Source: an uncultured Ruminococcus sp.
GTDB lineage: Bacteria; Bacillota; Clostridia; Oscillospirales; Acutalibacteraceae
Assembly (NCBI GenBank): GCA_902785365.1
Contig: CACZYC010000003.1
Coordinates: 1-64,000 of the forward strand
Direction of reading: 5' to 3'
DNA length: 64,000 nucleotides
Within the stretch, counting starts at the first letter, position 1. The number at the start of each line of letters is the position of its first letter. Of this stretch, positions 43,750-52,555 are shown piece after piece. The notes below the pieces were generated by a model. The model did not search any database and had not been told where the DNA came from. It worked only from the letters and a program-made list of their open reading frames with translations. Both the position numbers and the translations under genes were made by a program.

Positions 43750-45060
43750 ATGAAAAAGCAATTCAACAAACTGGCAGGCTGGTTAATCTGTATTGTTTTT
43801 GCGGTATTCTTGCTTTATCTCAAGGATAATATGGGGTATATCTTTGCGGGAGTAGGTGCATTTTTCGCGATACTAACACCGTTTATTTATGCTTTTGGCA
43901 TTGCGTATATAATGAATTTCCCGTATAGATTCTTCCGTAACAAAGTTTTCGGAAAAATAAGAGTTAGATGGTTTCAGAAGATTAACAAGGGCGTTTCTCT
44001 TCTGGTTTCCTATGTTATTATACTTGGATTAATCTCGCTTTTGATTTCTGTTTTAGTACCTCAGGTCAGTCAGAACTTGAACAATCTTGTTAAAAATATT
44101 CCTAGTTATGTAGATTCTTTTGAAAAATATACAAAGGGCCTAAGCGAATGGATCAAGACGCATTTCGGTCTTGACTTGTCTATAATTGATAACCTGAATC
44201 ATTTTCTCATCCAGAAAGTCAAGGAAATGGCAAGCATGGATAATGTAGGAAAGGTATTCTCAGCTGTCTCAGGCACTATTACATTCTTTTACAATTGGGT
44301 TATGGCGCTTGTATTGTCAATTTATATGCTCGTTAACAAAGAATTTCTGTTTAACCAGCTCAAGCGTCTGGGCGCGGCGTTCTTACCTACAAAGTGGATG
44401 CCGACAATTTATGAGATTATAAATGTTTCTGATGAAAAATGCGGTAAATTTTTGGTCGGTAAGATTCTGGATTCAGCCATTGTCGGTGTAATGTGCTTTG
44501 TGTGTATGATGGTTGTTAATCTCCCATACGCACCTCTCATCAGCGTTATAATAGCTATATGTAACATTATCCCGTTCTTTGGACCGTTTATCGGAGCTAT
44601 TCCCAGCGCTTTCCTGCTTTTACTTGTTTCGCCGTGGGATTGTCTTATCTTCATTATAATGATATTTGTTATTCAGCAGATTGACGGTAACCTGATTAAT
44701 CCCAAAATTGTCGGTTCTTCCGTCGGTTTAATCGGATTTTGGTCGTTATTCTCGGTAATGGTAGCGGGAGCGTTGTTTGGTGTACCGGGAATGATTTTAG
44801 GCACACCGATTTTCGCTACAATTTATACTCTGATAGGAAGAAAAACCCGTAAGAGAATTACTATGAAGGGCGATAATGCTGAACGAGTAATTAATATGAA
44901 TGTTATTAATTCAGCAAGATTAACTAACGTAAAAGCCAAAAAATCGAAAAAGAAATCAAAAATCGATGATGAATTTAAGGATAACGAAACTGTCGAAGAT
45001 GATGAAAATACGGCAAAAAATACCGATAGTGAAACCTCGAGCGCAGAAGAAAAAGAGTAA
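43750..45060 (+). CDS. AI-2E family transporter (PerM/YtvI-like)
   Basis: Polytopic membrane protein (436 aa, about eight transmembrane segments) of the AI-2E/PerM family; members include sodium-proton antiporters and exporters of unknown substrate, so the AI-2 link is only a family name. The PFFGPFIGAIPSAFLLL and DGNLINPKIVGSSVGLIGFWSLFSV motifs are typical. The last 60 residues form a Lys-then-Glu/Asp-rich cytoplasmic tail. I start at ATG 43750 with AAAGGA about 9 nt upstream; the frame is open further, but inside polC. Confidence 0.9.
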   Translation: MKKQFNKLAGWLICIVFAVFLLYLKDNMGYIFAGVGAFFAILTPFIYAFGIAYIMNFPYRFFRNKVFGKIRVRWFQKINKGVSLLVSYVIILGLISLLISVLVPQVSQNLNNLVKNIPSYVDSFEKYTKGLSEWIKTHFGLDLSIIDNLNHFLIQKVKEMASMDNVGKVFSAVSGTITFFYNWVMALVLSIYMLVNKEFLFNQLKRLGAAFLPTKWMPTIYEIINVSDEKCGKFLVGKILDSAIVGVMCFVCMMVVNLPYAPLISVIIAICNIIPFFGPFIGAIPSAFLLLLVSPWDCLIFIIMIFVIQQIDGNLINPKIVGSSVGLIGFWSLFSVMVAGALFGVPGMILGTPIFATIYTLIGRKTRKRITMKGDNAERVINMNVINSARLTNVKAKKSKKKSKIDDEFKDNETVEDDENTAKNTDSETSSAEEKE

Positions 45061-45062
45061 AC

Positions 45063-45104
45063 TTGACATATTCGCTTTTATATGTTAACATATTAGCACG
45101 CTAA
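45063..45104 (+). promoter_or_regulatory. hisZ promoter overlapped by two palindromes
   Basis: TTGACA (45063-45068), 17 bp, TAACAT (45086-45091). A perfect 14-bp palindrome ATATGTTAACATAT (45080-45093) covers the -10, and TTAGC-AC-GCTAA (45093-45104) covers the likely start point. These look like operators for a repressor. No T-box leader: the transcript leader is only about 25 nt. Confidence 0.7.
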
Positions 45105-45122
45105 AGTGAAAGGCGATGTTTT

Positions 45123-46283
45123 ATGAACTACAATTTGAGAATTTCACCCGAGGGTACAAAGGACTATTTGTTCAAAGAATGTACTGCGGTGAATTATGTT
45201 TGTAAAAAAATCGAAAAGGTTTTTATCAACCATCAGTTCCACCAGGTAATTACACCGGGACTGGAGTTTTATGATTTGTTTTCAGGCGAGTCATGCGGAA
45301 TCTCACAGGAGAGTATGTTTAAAACTACTGATAACTCCGGCAGAATTGTAGTTGTACGCCCTGATTCAACTTTACCGATTGCGCGTATGGTTACTACAAG
45401 ACTTCAAAATGAGGTTTTTCCTGTAAGATTATATTATAATCAACCTGTTTATCGTAATAACCCAGGGCTTACAGGACGTCCAAATGAAATTATGCAGTTG
45501 GGCGTTGAGCTTATCGGCTCTACGGGTAAACGTGCTGATATCGAAGTGATCACCACAGCCGTTGAGAGTTTGTCTGCCGTTTCTGATGATTTCAGACTTG
45601 AGATTGGACACTCCATGATTTTTAACGCCTTGTCCGATGAACTTGAAGCTTCTGAAAGTCAAAAAGAACAGATTAAAACTTATATTGAAAACAAGAATTA
45701 TTCCGCTCTTAACGATTGTCTGGATCAGCTTGTGCAAAATGAAACTACATCCGCTATTCGTAGTTTGCCATCACTCTTCGGCGGGGATGAAGTGTTCGAA
45801 AAAGCAGAAAAGATTATTAAATCCGAAAAAGCTTTACAGGCTATTGAATATCTTAAATCTCTTTATCAGATGCTTCAAAGTCTTAGTCTTGGAGATAAAC
45901 TCAGTCTTGATTTAGGATTGGTTCAGCGAAACGAGTATTACAGCGGTATAGTATTTTCAGGTTATATTCATGGATATGGCGATGCTGTTCTCTCAGGCGG
46001 TCGATATGACAAGATTTTTGATAAAACCGATATGCCCATGGGAGCCGCGGGATTTGCTATCAATATCAATCATATAGCTGAAAAAGCCAGATATAATTCC
46101 CGCAAGAATTTACCTGAAGTGCTTGTTTTCGCTAAATCGGATGACAGCGTTATGAAAGCAGTAGAGTATACCTCAAAGCTTGTGAAAGAAGGCGTAAAAG
46201 CCCAGTTTTCTGATTTAACCGATGAGAAAGAAGCAAGAGAATTTGCCGAAAAATTAGGAATAAAAGAGTTCGAGGTAATATGA
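45123..46283 (+). CDS. hisZ: ATP phosphoribosyltransferase regulatory subunit
   Basis: Class II aminoacyl-tRNA synthetase-like protein (HisRS paralogue) that forms an octamer with short HisG and gives it histidine feedback control. The 386-aa protein begins with PEGTKDYLFKE, has VRPDSTLPIAR motif-2-like and LGLVQRNEYYSGIVFSGY, and lacks the tRNA-binding C-terminal domain of true HisRS. It heads the his operon and overlaps hisG by 4 bp. Confidence 0.95.
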   Translation: MNYNLRISPEGTKDYLFKECTAVNYVCKKIEKVFINHQFHQVITPGLEFYDLFSGESCGISQESMFKTTDNSGRIVVVRPDSTLPIARMVTTRLQNEVFPVRLYYNQPVYRNNPGLTGRPNEIMQLGVELIGSTGKRADIEVITTAVESLSAVSDDFRLEIGHSMIFNALSDELEASESQKEQIKTYIENKNYSALNDCLDQLVQNETTSAIRSLPSLFGGDEVFEKAEKIIKSEKALQAIEYLKSLYQMLQSLSLGDKLSLDLGLVQRNEYYSGIVFSGYIHGYGDAVLSGGRYDKIFDKTDMPMGAAGFAININHIAEKARYNSRKNLPEVLVFAKSDDSVMKAVEYTSKLVKEGVKAQFSDLTDEKEAREFAEKLGIKEFEVI

Positions 46284-46930
46284 AACCGTTAAGAATAGCC
46301 CTTACAAAGGGCAGACTTGAAAAGAAAACAATTGAATTATTTGAACAACTCGGATACAACTGTGACGAAGTTCATAATAAAGGAAGAAAGCTTATTATGA
46401 ATATCGGAGACGATGATTTTGAGGTTGTATTGGCTAAAGCCGCCGATGTTATTACATATGTCGAGCACGGCGTGTGTGATTTAGGTGTAGTAGGAAAGGA
46501 TACAATTCTTGAAAACGGTTCTTCGTTCTACGAATTGCTTGATTTAGGATTCGGAAGATGCAGATTTGCTTTGGCGGGCAAAAAAAATGTTGACTTTTAT
46601 CATGGTTACGGTTCCAAAACTGTCGCCACAAAATACCCTAATGTTACACGCAAGTTTTTTGAAAGCAAAAATATGGATGTTCGCGTAATTAAAATTGAGG
46701 GATCTGTGGAGCTTGCTCCGCTTGTCGGATTAGCTGACGGTATCGTGGATATTGTCGAGACAGGATCAACCTTAAAAGCAAATAATCTTGAGGTCAAGGA
46801 TTATGTCGCCGACATTTCCGCAAGACTGATTGCTAACACTGCAAGTCTGAAACTCAGAAAAACCGAAATAGAAGATTTAGTCAATAAAATGGAGGCTGTA
46901 ACTAGAAATGATAACAACTGTAATAGCTAA
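46280..46930 (+). CDS. hisG: ATP phosphoribosyltransferase catalytic subunit (short form)
   Basis: First step of histidine synthesis, joining ATP and PRPP. At 216 aa it is the short HisG that needs HisZ, consistent with hisZ directly upstream. Typical motifs: ALTKGRLEKKTIELFEQLG, DLGVVGKD, and the PRPP loop DGIVDIVETGSTLKANNL. Overlaps hisZ (ATGA) and hisD (23 bp). Confidence 0.97.
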   Translation: MKPLRIALTKGRLEKKTIELFEQLGYNCDEVHNKGRKLIMNIGDDDFEVVLAKAADVITYVEHGVCDLGVVGKDTILENGSSFYELLDLGFGRCRFALAGKKNVDFYHGYGSKTVATKYPNVTRKFFESKNMDVRVIKIEGSVELAPLVGLADGIVDIVETGSTLKANNLEVKDYVADISARLIANTASLKLRKTEIEDLVNKMEAVTRNDNNCNS

Positions 46931-48200
46931 CGGAAAAGATGAATACAGCTTTATAAATACATTAAAAGAACGTTCACAAAGCGGCGCTAAGGATGTCGGC
47001 GCCATCGTTAAAGATATTCTCGACAATGTAAAAATTAACGGGGACAAGGCTGTTTACGATTACACAGTTAGATTTGACGGCAAAGCTCCCGATAAGGTCG
47101 AGATTTCAAAAGAAGAAATTGATAAAATTATTTCAAGCTGCGACAAAGATTATATCAATACATTAAAGAAAGCCGCGGCTAATATTGAAGATTTTCATAA
47201 AAGACAAATTACCCAGTCATGGCTGACTACTAAAGAAAACGGTGTTATTATGGGGCAGCGTGTCAGGGGGCTGCACAGGGTAGGTCTTTATGTACCCGGC
47301 GGTACAGCTGCATATCCTTCTTCTGTTCTTATGAACGCCATTCCCGCTAAACTCGCAGGGTGCGGTGAAATAGTGATGACAACTCCTCCGTCAAAAGAAG
47401 GAAAACCTAATCCCGATATTATCGCCGCCGCTAAGATTGCGGGAGTTGACCGTATTTTCCTTATGGGCGGAGCTCAGGCTGTTGCCGCTTTAGCTTACGG
47501 CACAGAGCTTGTTCCCAAAGTTGATAAAATTGTAGGTCCCGGCAATATATTTGTAGCAACAGCCAAAAAATTATTATACGGTATTGTTGATATTGATATG
47601 ATAGCAGGACCGAGCGAAATTCTTATTATTGCTGACGAAACAGCCAATCCCAAGTTTTTAGCTGCTGATTTGATGAGCCAGGCGGAGCATGACAAGCTCG
47701 CGAGTTCTATACTTCTTACAAATTCACATAAACTTGCCGACGATGTGAAGTCTGAGCTGGAACGCCAGTCAGCGTTGCTTGAAAGAAACGAAATAATTAC
47801 CGAAAGTCTTAAAAACTACGGGGCTATAATTGTATGCTCAGACATGAATCAAGCTGTTGACTTTGCTAATGAGCTTGCTCCCGAGCATCTTGAAGTTTGT
47901 TGCGCTGACGCCATGGAATATATAGGTAAACTTGATAACGCGGGTTCCGTGTTCCTTGGTAATTACAGTCCTGAACCTCTCGGCGACTATTTCGCTGGTC
48001 CGAACCACGTTTTACCCACAAGCGGTACAGCCAGATTTTTCAGCCCTCTGTCTGTTGACAGCTTTGTAAAGAAATCCAGTTTCATTTATTATACTGAGGA
48101 CGCCTTAAAAGCTGACAGCGAGGACATAATCAGATTTGCTGATACAGAGGGACTCACCGCTCACGCCAATTCAATTAAGGTTAGATTTGAGGAAGAATAA
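46908..48200 (+). CDS. hisD: histidinol dehydrogenase
   Basis: Zinc enzyme that oxidises histidinol to histidine in two NAD-dependent steps, the last of the pathway. The 430-aa protein has VPGGTAAYPSSVLMNA, GPGNIFVATAKKLL, the Zn-region QAEHDKLASS and ELAPEHLE with the catalytic Glu-His. Its ATG lies inside hisG with GGAGG about 13 nt upstream. It shares its last base with hisC. Confidence 0.97.
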   Translation: MITTVIANGKDEYSFINTLKERSQSGAKDVGAIVKDILDNVKINGDKAVYDYTVRFDGKAPDKVEISKEEIDKIISSCDKDYINTLKKAAANIEDFHKRQITQSWLTTKENGVIMGQRVRGLHRVGLYVPGGTAAYPSSVLMNAIPAKLAGCGEIVMTTPPSKEGKPNPDIIAAAKIAGVDRIFLMGGAQAVAALAYGTELVPKVDKIVGPGNIFVATAKKLLYGIVDIDMIAGPSEILIIADETANPKFLAADLMSQAEHDKLASSILLTNSHKLADDVKSELERQSALLERNEIITESLKNYGAIIVCSDMNQAVDFANELAPEHLEVCCADAMEYIGKLDNAGSVFLGNYSPEPLGDYFAGPNHVLPTSGTARFFSPLSVDSFVKKSSFIYYTEDALKADSEDIIRFADTEGLTAHANSIKVRFEEE

Positions 48201-49276
48201 TGTCCTATGAATTAAATGAAAAAATTAAAAATCTTGTGCCTTATGAACCTGTTTCGGGTGATTATAGTATTCGACTCGACGCTAATGAGTGCACGATGAA
48301 TTACTCGGACGAACTGCTTGCTATGGTTCATAATGTGGTAGATAATCTAAACTTCAATCGTTACCCCGACCCGACATGTACCGAGCTTAGAAAGTCATTT
48401 GCAAATTTCTATGGTACAGATTATAAGAACGTCACTGTCGGTAATGGGTCGGACGAGCTTATTTTCCTCATTGAATCTGCTTTTCTGAAAAAAGGCGAGA
48501 AAATGCTCGCTGTCACTCCTGATTTCAGTATGTATGAATTTTACTCAGGGATTACCGAAAATTCTTGTGTTAAGTATTTTAAAAACACTGATTTGAATAT
48601 TGACATTGACGCGTTGATACGAACTGTTAATGAAGATAATATCAAACTATTGATTTTTTCGAATCCCTGCAACCCCACAGGACAGGGGATAGGCAAAAAC
48701 GATTGCATTAAACTTATTACTAACGTTAACGCTCTTGTAGTTCTGGATGAAGCTTATATGGACTTTTGGAGTGAGAAGGAGAGCCTTTTAAAGGACGTAA
48801 ACGATTACGATAATCTTATTGTATTCCGCACTGCTTCAAAAGCTTTGGGCTCAGCCGCATTAAGACTTGGCTTTGCCGTTTCGAATGTTACCATTTCAAA
48901 AGCCATTGCCGCTGTGAAATCGCCCTATAACGTAAATTCATTATCTCAGGCGATAGGTTCTGAACTTTATAAACAAAAAACGTTTTTAAAGGAACGTATC
49001 AATACAATTGTTGAAAATACAAAAATGTTATATAATGAGCTTGTTGAAATCAGCAAAAACACAGATAACTTCATTGTTTATCCAACTAAAACAAACTTTG
49101 TATTTGTAAAATTATCATTCGGCAAACAACTTTGGGATTATCTCAAAGCTAATTCAATAGCCATAAGATATATGGGCGATTATATCAGAATCACTTCAGG
49201 TACTAACGAAGAAAACAAAAAACTTATAATGGCAGTTAAACAATTTATTATGGAGAAAAATTATGCGAACAGCTAA
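48200..49276 (+). CDS. hisC: histidinol-phosphate aminotransferase
   Basis: PLP-dependent aminotransferase making histidinol phosphate. The 358-aa fold type I protein has YPDPTCTELRKS near the N terminus, GNGSDELI, NPCNPTGQGI, VLDEAYMDF and the PLP lysine in ASKALGSAALRLGF. Overlaps hisD by one base and hisB by 14 bp. Confidence 0.96.
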   Translation: MSYELNEKIKNLVPYEPVSGDYSIRLDANECTMNYSDELLAMVHNVVDNLNFNRYPDPTCTELRKSFANFYGTDYKNVTVGNGSDELIFLIESAFLKKGEKMLAVTPDFSMYEFYSGITENSCVKYFKNTDLNIDIDALIRTVNEDNIKLLIFSNPCNPTGQGIGKNDCIKLITNVNALVVLDEAYMDFWSEKESLLKDVNDYDNLIVFRTASKALGSAALRLGFAVSNVTISKAIAAVKSPYNVNSLSQAIGSELYKQKTFLKERINTIVENTKMLYNELVEISKNTDNFIVYPTKTNFVFVKLSFGKQLWDYLKANSIAIRYMGDYIRITSGTNEENKKLIMAVKQFIMEKNYANS

Positions 49277-49841
49277 AATTTCAAGAAAAACAAAAGAAAC
49301 CGACATTGAGCTCAGCCTTAACCTTGATGGAGGAAACGTTAACGTCAATACAGGTATAGGGTTCTTTGACCATATGCTTAATTCTTTCGCTACACACGGC
49401 GGATTCGGTTTGGAACTTAGTGTGAACGGCGACCTGAATGTTGATGACCACCACACGGTAGAGGATACAGGCATTGTTCTCGGCAAGGCTTTTAAAGAAG
49501 CTCTCGGCGACAAAAGTTCTATTGAGCGTTTCGGAAGCTTTTATGTTCCTATGGATGAGGCGCTTTCGTTCGCTTCGATAGACGTCAGCGGAAGACCGTT
49601 CTTGGTTTTTGACGCTGAGTTCCCACAGGAAAAATGCGGTGACTACACATCGGCTTTAACAGTGGAATTTATGAGAGCTTTTGCCTTTAACGCGGAGATT
49701 ACATTGCACGTAAAAAATGTTTACGGTTCAAATTCGCACCACATTGCAGAGTCTTTATACAAGGCTGTCGCTCACGCGATGCGTCTTGCTGTAAAAAGCA
49801 ATGGTTCAGGCGAAGTTTTGTCTACAAAAGGAGTTCTGTAA
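49263..49841 (+). CDS. hisB: imidazoleglycerol-phosphate dehydratase
   Basis: Manganese enzyme that dehydrates IGP to imidazole acetol phosphate. At 192 aa it is the single-domain form without the histidinol-phosphatase domain of E. coli HisB. HHTVEDTGIVLG (metal site 1) and SNSHHIAESLYKA (metal site 2) are present. GGAGAAAA ribosome-binding site. Its stop overlaps the hisA start (TAATG); hisH, which usually lies here, is absent. Confidence 0.97.
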   Translation: MRTAKISRKTKETDIELSLNLDGGNVNVNTGIGFFDHMLNSFATHGGFGLELSVNGDLNVDDHHTVEDTGIVLGKAFKEALGDKSSIERFGSFYVPMDEALSFASIDVSGRPFLVFDAEFPQEKCGDYTSALTVEFMRAFAFNAEITLHVKNVYGSNSHHIAESLYKAVAHAMRLAVKSNGSGEVLSTKGVL

Positions 49842-50557
49842 TGATTATTTTGCCTGCTATTGATATAATTGACGGCAATTGCGTCCGACTGTTCAAAGGC
49901 GATTATTCAACTGTATCCAGGGTAGCTGACGACCCTTACGAGGTCGCTCAGAGCTTTGTTAACGCGGGCGCCGAGTGGATGCATATGGTTGATCTCGACG
50001 GTGCCAAGGATGGAAAACTGATTAATTCCGAACTGATTATAGATATCGCCAAATCTTTTAACATTAAAGTTGAAGTCGGCGGCGGTATTAGAAATATGGA
50101 CAGGATTGAACATTACCTTGATAACGGCGTTTCTCGTGTTATTTTGGGTTCAGCCGCTGTCAACGACCAGCAATTTGTTATCGACGCTGTCAATAACTTT
50201 GATTCTCAGATTGCGGTCGGCATAGACGCTAAAGACGGCATAGTCCGCGCTCAGGGCTGGACAGATAAGTCAGAGATTAACTACCTCAGCCTTGCTAAAC
50301 AGATGGAAAGCATCGGTGTAAGGACAATTATCTTTACCGATATCGACCAGGACGGTACTTTATCAGGACCTAATCTTAATCAACTCGACAAGCTTGCGAA
50401 CAGTGTTGGCTGCGATGTGGTAGCCAGCGGTGGCGTGTCAAATATTAAAGATATTATTAATTTAAAATCATTAAATATTTACGGAGCAATCACGGGCAAA
50501 GCTATATATACAGGCGACCTTGACTTAGCTCAGGCAATCCAGTTAGCGGGTAAATAA
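49841..50557 (+). CDS. hisA: phosphoribosylformimino-5-aminoimidazole carboxamide ribotide isomerase
   Basis: TIM-barrel isomerase converting ProFAR to PRFAR, the HisH/HisF substrate. The 238-aa protein opens with [20 protein letters not shown] with Asp8 as catalytic base; later [14 protein letters not shown] carries the second Asp. The sequence is HisA rather than HisF: the first barrel reads PAIDI not CLDV. It starts within the hisB stop and ends 1 bp before hisI, so hisF is also missing from its normal place. Confidence 0.95.
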   Translation: MIILPAIDIIDGNCVRLFKGDYSTVSRVADDPYEVAQSFVNAGAEWMHMVDLDGAKDGKLINSELIIDIAKSFNIKVEVGGGIRNMDRIEHYLDNGVSRVILGSAAVNDQQFVIDAVNNFDSQIAVGIDAKDGIVRAQGWTDKSEINYLSLAKQMESIGVRTIIFTDIDQDGTLSGPNLNQLDKLANSVGCDVVASGGVSNIKDIINLKSLNIYGAITGKAIYTGDLDLAQAIQLAGK

Positions 50558-50558
50558 T

Positions 50559-50879
50559 ATGGATTTGGAAAAATACTTTAAAAAATCGGACTTAATCCCT
50601 GCAATCGTACAGGAAAAAGCAACGGGCGAGGTCCTTATGCTTGCGTATATGAATCGTGAATCGTTGCAAAAAACACTGGAGACTGGCTTTACCTGGTTCT
50701 ATTCACGCAGTCGTCAGGAGCTCTGGAACAAAGGCGCGACATCGGGACATTTTCAGAAGGTTATAGAAATCTTCTCCGATTGCGATGATGACACTTTACT
50801 TTTACTCGTTGAGCAGACAGGCGCCGCGTGCCACACAGGAAATCACTCCTGTTTTTATACGAAAATAAAAAAAATCTGA
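50559..50879 (+). CDS. hisI: phosphoribosyl-AMP cyclohydrolase
   Basis: Zinc/magnesium hydrolase opening the adenine ring of PR-AMP. The 106-aa protein is single-domain, with [12 protein letters not shown], the [19 protein letters not shown] stretch, the acidic DCDDDTLLL and [12 protein letters not shown] metal-binding Cys. Separate from HisE, which follows 9 bp later. Confidence 0.96.
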   Translation: MDLEKYFKKSDLIPAIVQEKATGEVLMLAYMNRESLQKTLETGFTWFYSRSRQELWNKGATSGHFQKVIEIFSDCDDDTLLLLVEQTGAACHTGNHSCFYTKIKKI

Positions 50880-50888
50880 GGTAAATTT

Positions 50889-51218
50889 ATGGATGATAAG
50901 GTTTTAGAAGCGCTGTACAACACAGTGCTCAATCGCAAAGAAAATAAGCAAGAGGGTTCTTATACCTGTTATCTGTTCGAAAAAGGACTCGACAAAATAC
51001 TGAAGAAAGTCGGTGAGGAGTGCAGCGAAACTATTATAGCCGCCAAAAACAACGATAATAGCGAAACTGTCTATGAAATCTCCGACCTCATCTATCATCT
51101 TATGGTTATGATGGTTGAACAGGGCATTTCTCTTGACGAAGTCCTGACAGAACTTGACAAACGAAGCGAAAAGACGGGAAATCTTAAAAAATTTCACGAA
51201 GTAGATAAGAATACATAA
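50889..51218 (+). CDS. hisE: phosphoribosyl-ATP pyrophosphatase
   Basis: Second step of the pathway; MazG-like all-alpha hydrolase. The 109-aa protein shows [21 protein letters not shown] and the [13 protein letters not shown] helix with metal-binding acidic residues. GAGGTAAATTT before ATG. Last gene of the his operon, followed by a terminator. Confidence 0.96.
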   Translation: MDDKVLEALYNTVLNRKENKQEGSYTCYLFEKGLDKILKKVGEECSETIIAAKNNDNSETVYEISDLIYHLMVMMVEQGISLDEVLTELDKRSEKTGNLKKFHEVDKNT

Positions 51219-51224
51219 AAAACA

Positions 51225-51247
51225 CCCACTATTTATTAGTGGGTTTT
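51225..51247 (+). terminator. terminator of the his operon
   Basis: Seven-base-pair stem CCCACTA (51225-51231) / TAGTGGG (51237-51243), loop TTTAT, T4 tail. An upstream in-frame extension of mtaB reads into this hairpin and is discounted. Confidence 0.85.
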
Positions 51248-51262
51248 AAATTAGGGTATGTT

Positions 51263-52555
51263 ATGACATTTAATATAATTACACTCGGATGTAAGGTTAA
51301 TCAGTACGAAAGCCAGGTTATGACCGAGCTTTTACGTTCCAACGGCTTTAGTTTGTCCGATAATCGGGATAAAGCCGATATTACAATTATTAACACTTGC
51401 ACTGTTACCTCTGTAACTGACGCCAAAAACAGAAAAATAATTCATAAAGCACGGCGAAATAACCCTGACGGAATAATAATTCTTACCGGCTGTATGCCTC
51501 AGGCTTTTCCTGACAGAATCAGCGATTTTGATGGCTGTGATATTGTTTTGGGGAACAAGCGAAGAAAACAGCTCGTAGAAGCTATAAATGAGTTTTTAAC
51601 TAATCATCATCAAATCGTCAGAATAGAGGAACATGACAATAACAACGCTGAATACGAAAGCGTTACAGTCAATAACTTTGACGGTCATACTCGCGCTTTT
51701 GTTAAAATCGAGGATGGCTGCAACCGTTTTTGCTCATATTGTATCATTCCTTACGCAAGAGGAAGGGTTAGGAGCAAAAATCCCGAAGATTTAAGAAAAG
51801 AAATTGACGCTCTGACTAAAAAAGGCTATAAGGAAATTGTACTTGTGGGTATTAATCTTTCAGTTTACGGTCAGGGGGAGGACTTTAATCTTGCCGACGC
51901 AGTCGATATAGTATGCTCTTTTGATGAAATAAAACGAGTTCGTCTCGGTTCGTTTGAACCTGAAATGATGTATGAGGAGTTAATAGAGCGTTTTTCTAAA
52001 CAAAAAAAGTTTTGCCCTCAGTTTCACCTTTCCTTACAGAGCGGCTGTAACGCTACACTCAAGCGTATGCGAAGACAATATAATCAGGATGATTATATGA
52101 AGATAGTTAATTCTCTACGCGATCATTTTGATAACCCGTCAATCACTACTGACGTTATGGTAGGCTTTGCAGGCGAGACTGACGAAGAATTTAACGAAAG
52201 TCTTGAATTTGTGAAAAAAATAGGTTTTTCTAAAGTTCACGTTTTCCCGTATTCGCGCCGTAAAGGAACTTCAGCCGACAAACTCGACAATCATATTGAG
52301 CCCAAGGTGAAAGATATTCGTTCCAAGAAGATGATTGAAGAATGTAATAAACTTCGCAAAACATTCCTTGAATCACAGGTGGGACGAGTTGAACCTGTAC
52401 TTATCGAACGATTACGCAACGGAGAATACTATGAGGGCTATACTATGAACTATACGCCAATCAGAGTGTATTCCGATAAAAAACTCACGGGCGAAATTGT
52501 TGATGTAATAATATCAAAAGCTGTTGATGATTACTGCATCGGCGAGCTAATTTAA
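51263..52555 (+). CDS. mtaB: tRNA (t6A37) methylthiotransferase MtaB
   Basis: Radical-SAM methylthiotransferase that converts t6A37 to ms2t6A in ANN-decoding tRNAs. The 430-aa protein has the N-terminal cluster cysteines (GCKVNQYE, NTCTVT, TGCMPQ), the radical-SAM CNRFCSYC with IIPYARGR, and a C-terminal TRAM-like domain. ATG 51263 chosen (AGGG a few bases upstream, weak). Its stop overlaps the stop of the convergent gene by 9 bp with no terminator visible. Confidence 0.94.
   Translation: MTFNIITLGCKVNQYESQVMTELLRSNGFSLSDNRDKADITIINTCTVTSVTDAKNRKIIHKARRNNPDGIIILTGCMPQAFPDRISDFDGCDIVLGNKRRKQLVEAINEFLTNHHQIVRIEEHDNNNAEYESVTVNNFDGHTRAFVKIEDGCNRFCSYCIIPYARGRVRSKNPEDLRKEIDALTKKGYKEIVLVGINLSVYGQGEDFNLADAVDIVCSFDEIKRVRLGSFEPEMMYEELIERFSKQKKFCPQFHLSLQSGCNATLKRMRRQYNQDDYMKIVNSLRDHFDNPSITTDVMVGFAGETDEEFNESLEFVKKIGFSKVHVFPYSRRKGTSADKLDNHIEPKVKDIRSKKMIEECNKLRKTFLESQVGRVEPVLIERLRNGEYYEGYTMNYTPIRVYSDKKLTGEIVDVIISKAVDDYCIGELI

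Noticed and set aside
45092..45122. T-box or CIRCE element before hisZ
   Set aside because: The leader is too short for a T-box. TTAGCAC resembles half a CIRCE element, but the second half at 9-bp spacing is missing.
51239..51262. GTG start for mtaB at 51239
   Set aside because: Lies in the his operon terminator; the family starts at the MTFNIITLGCKVN methionine (51263).
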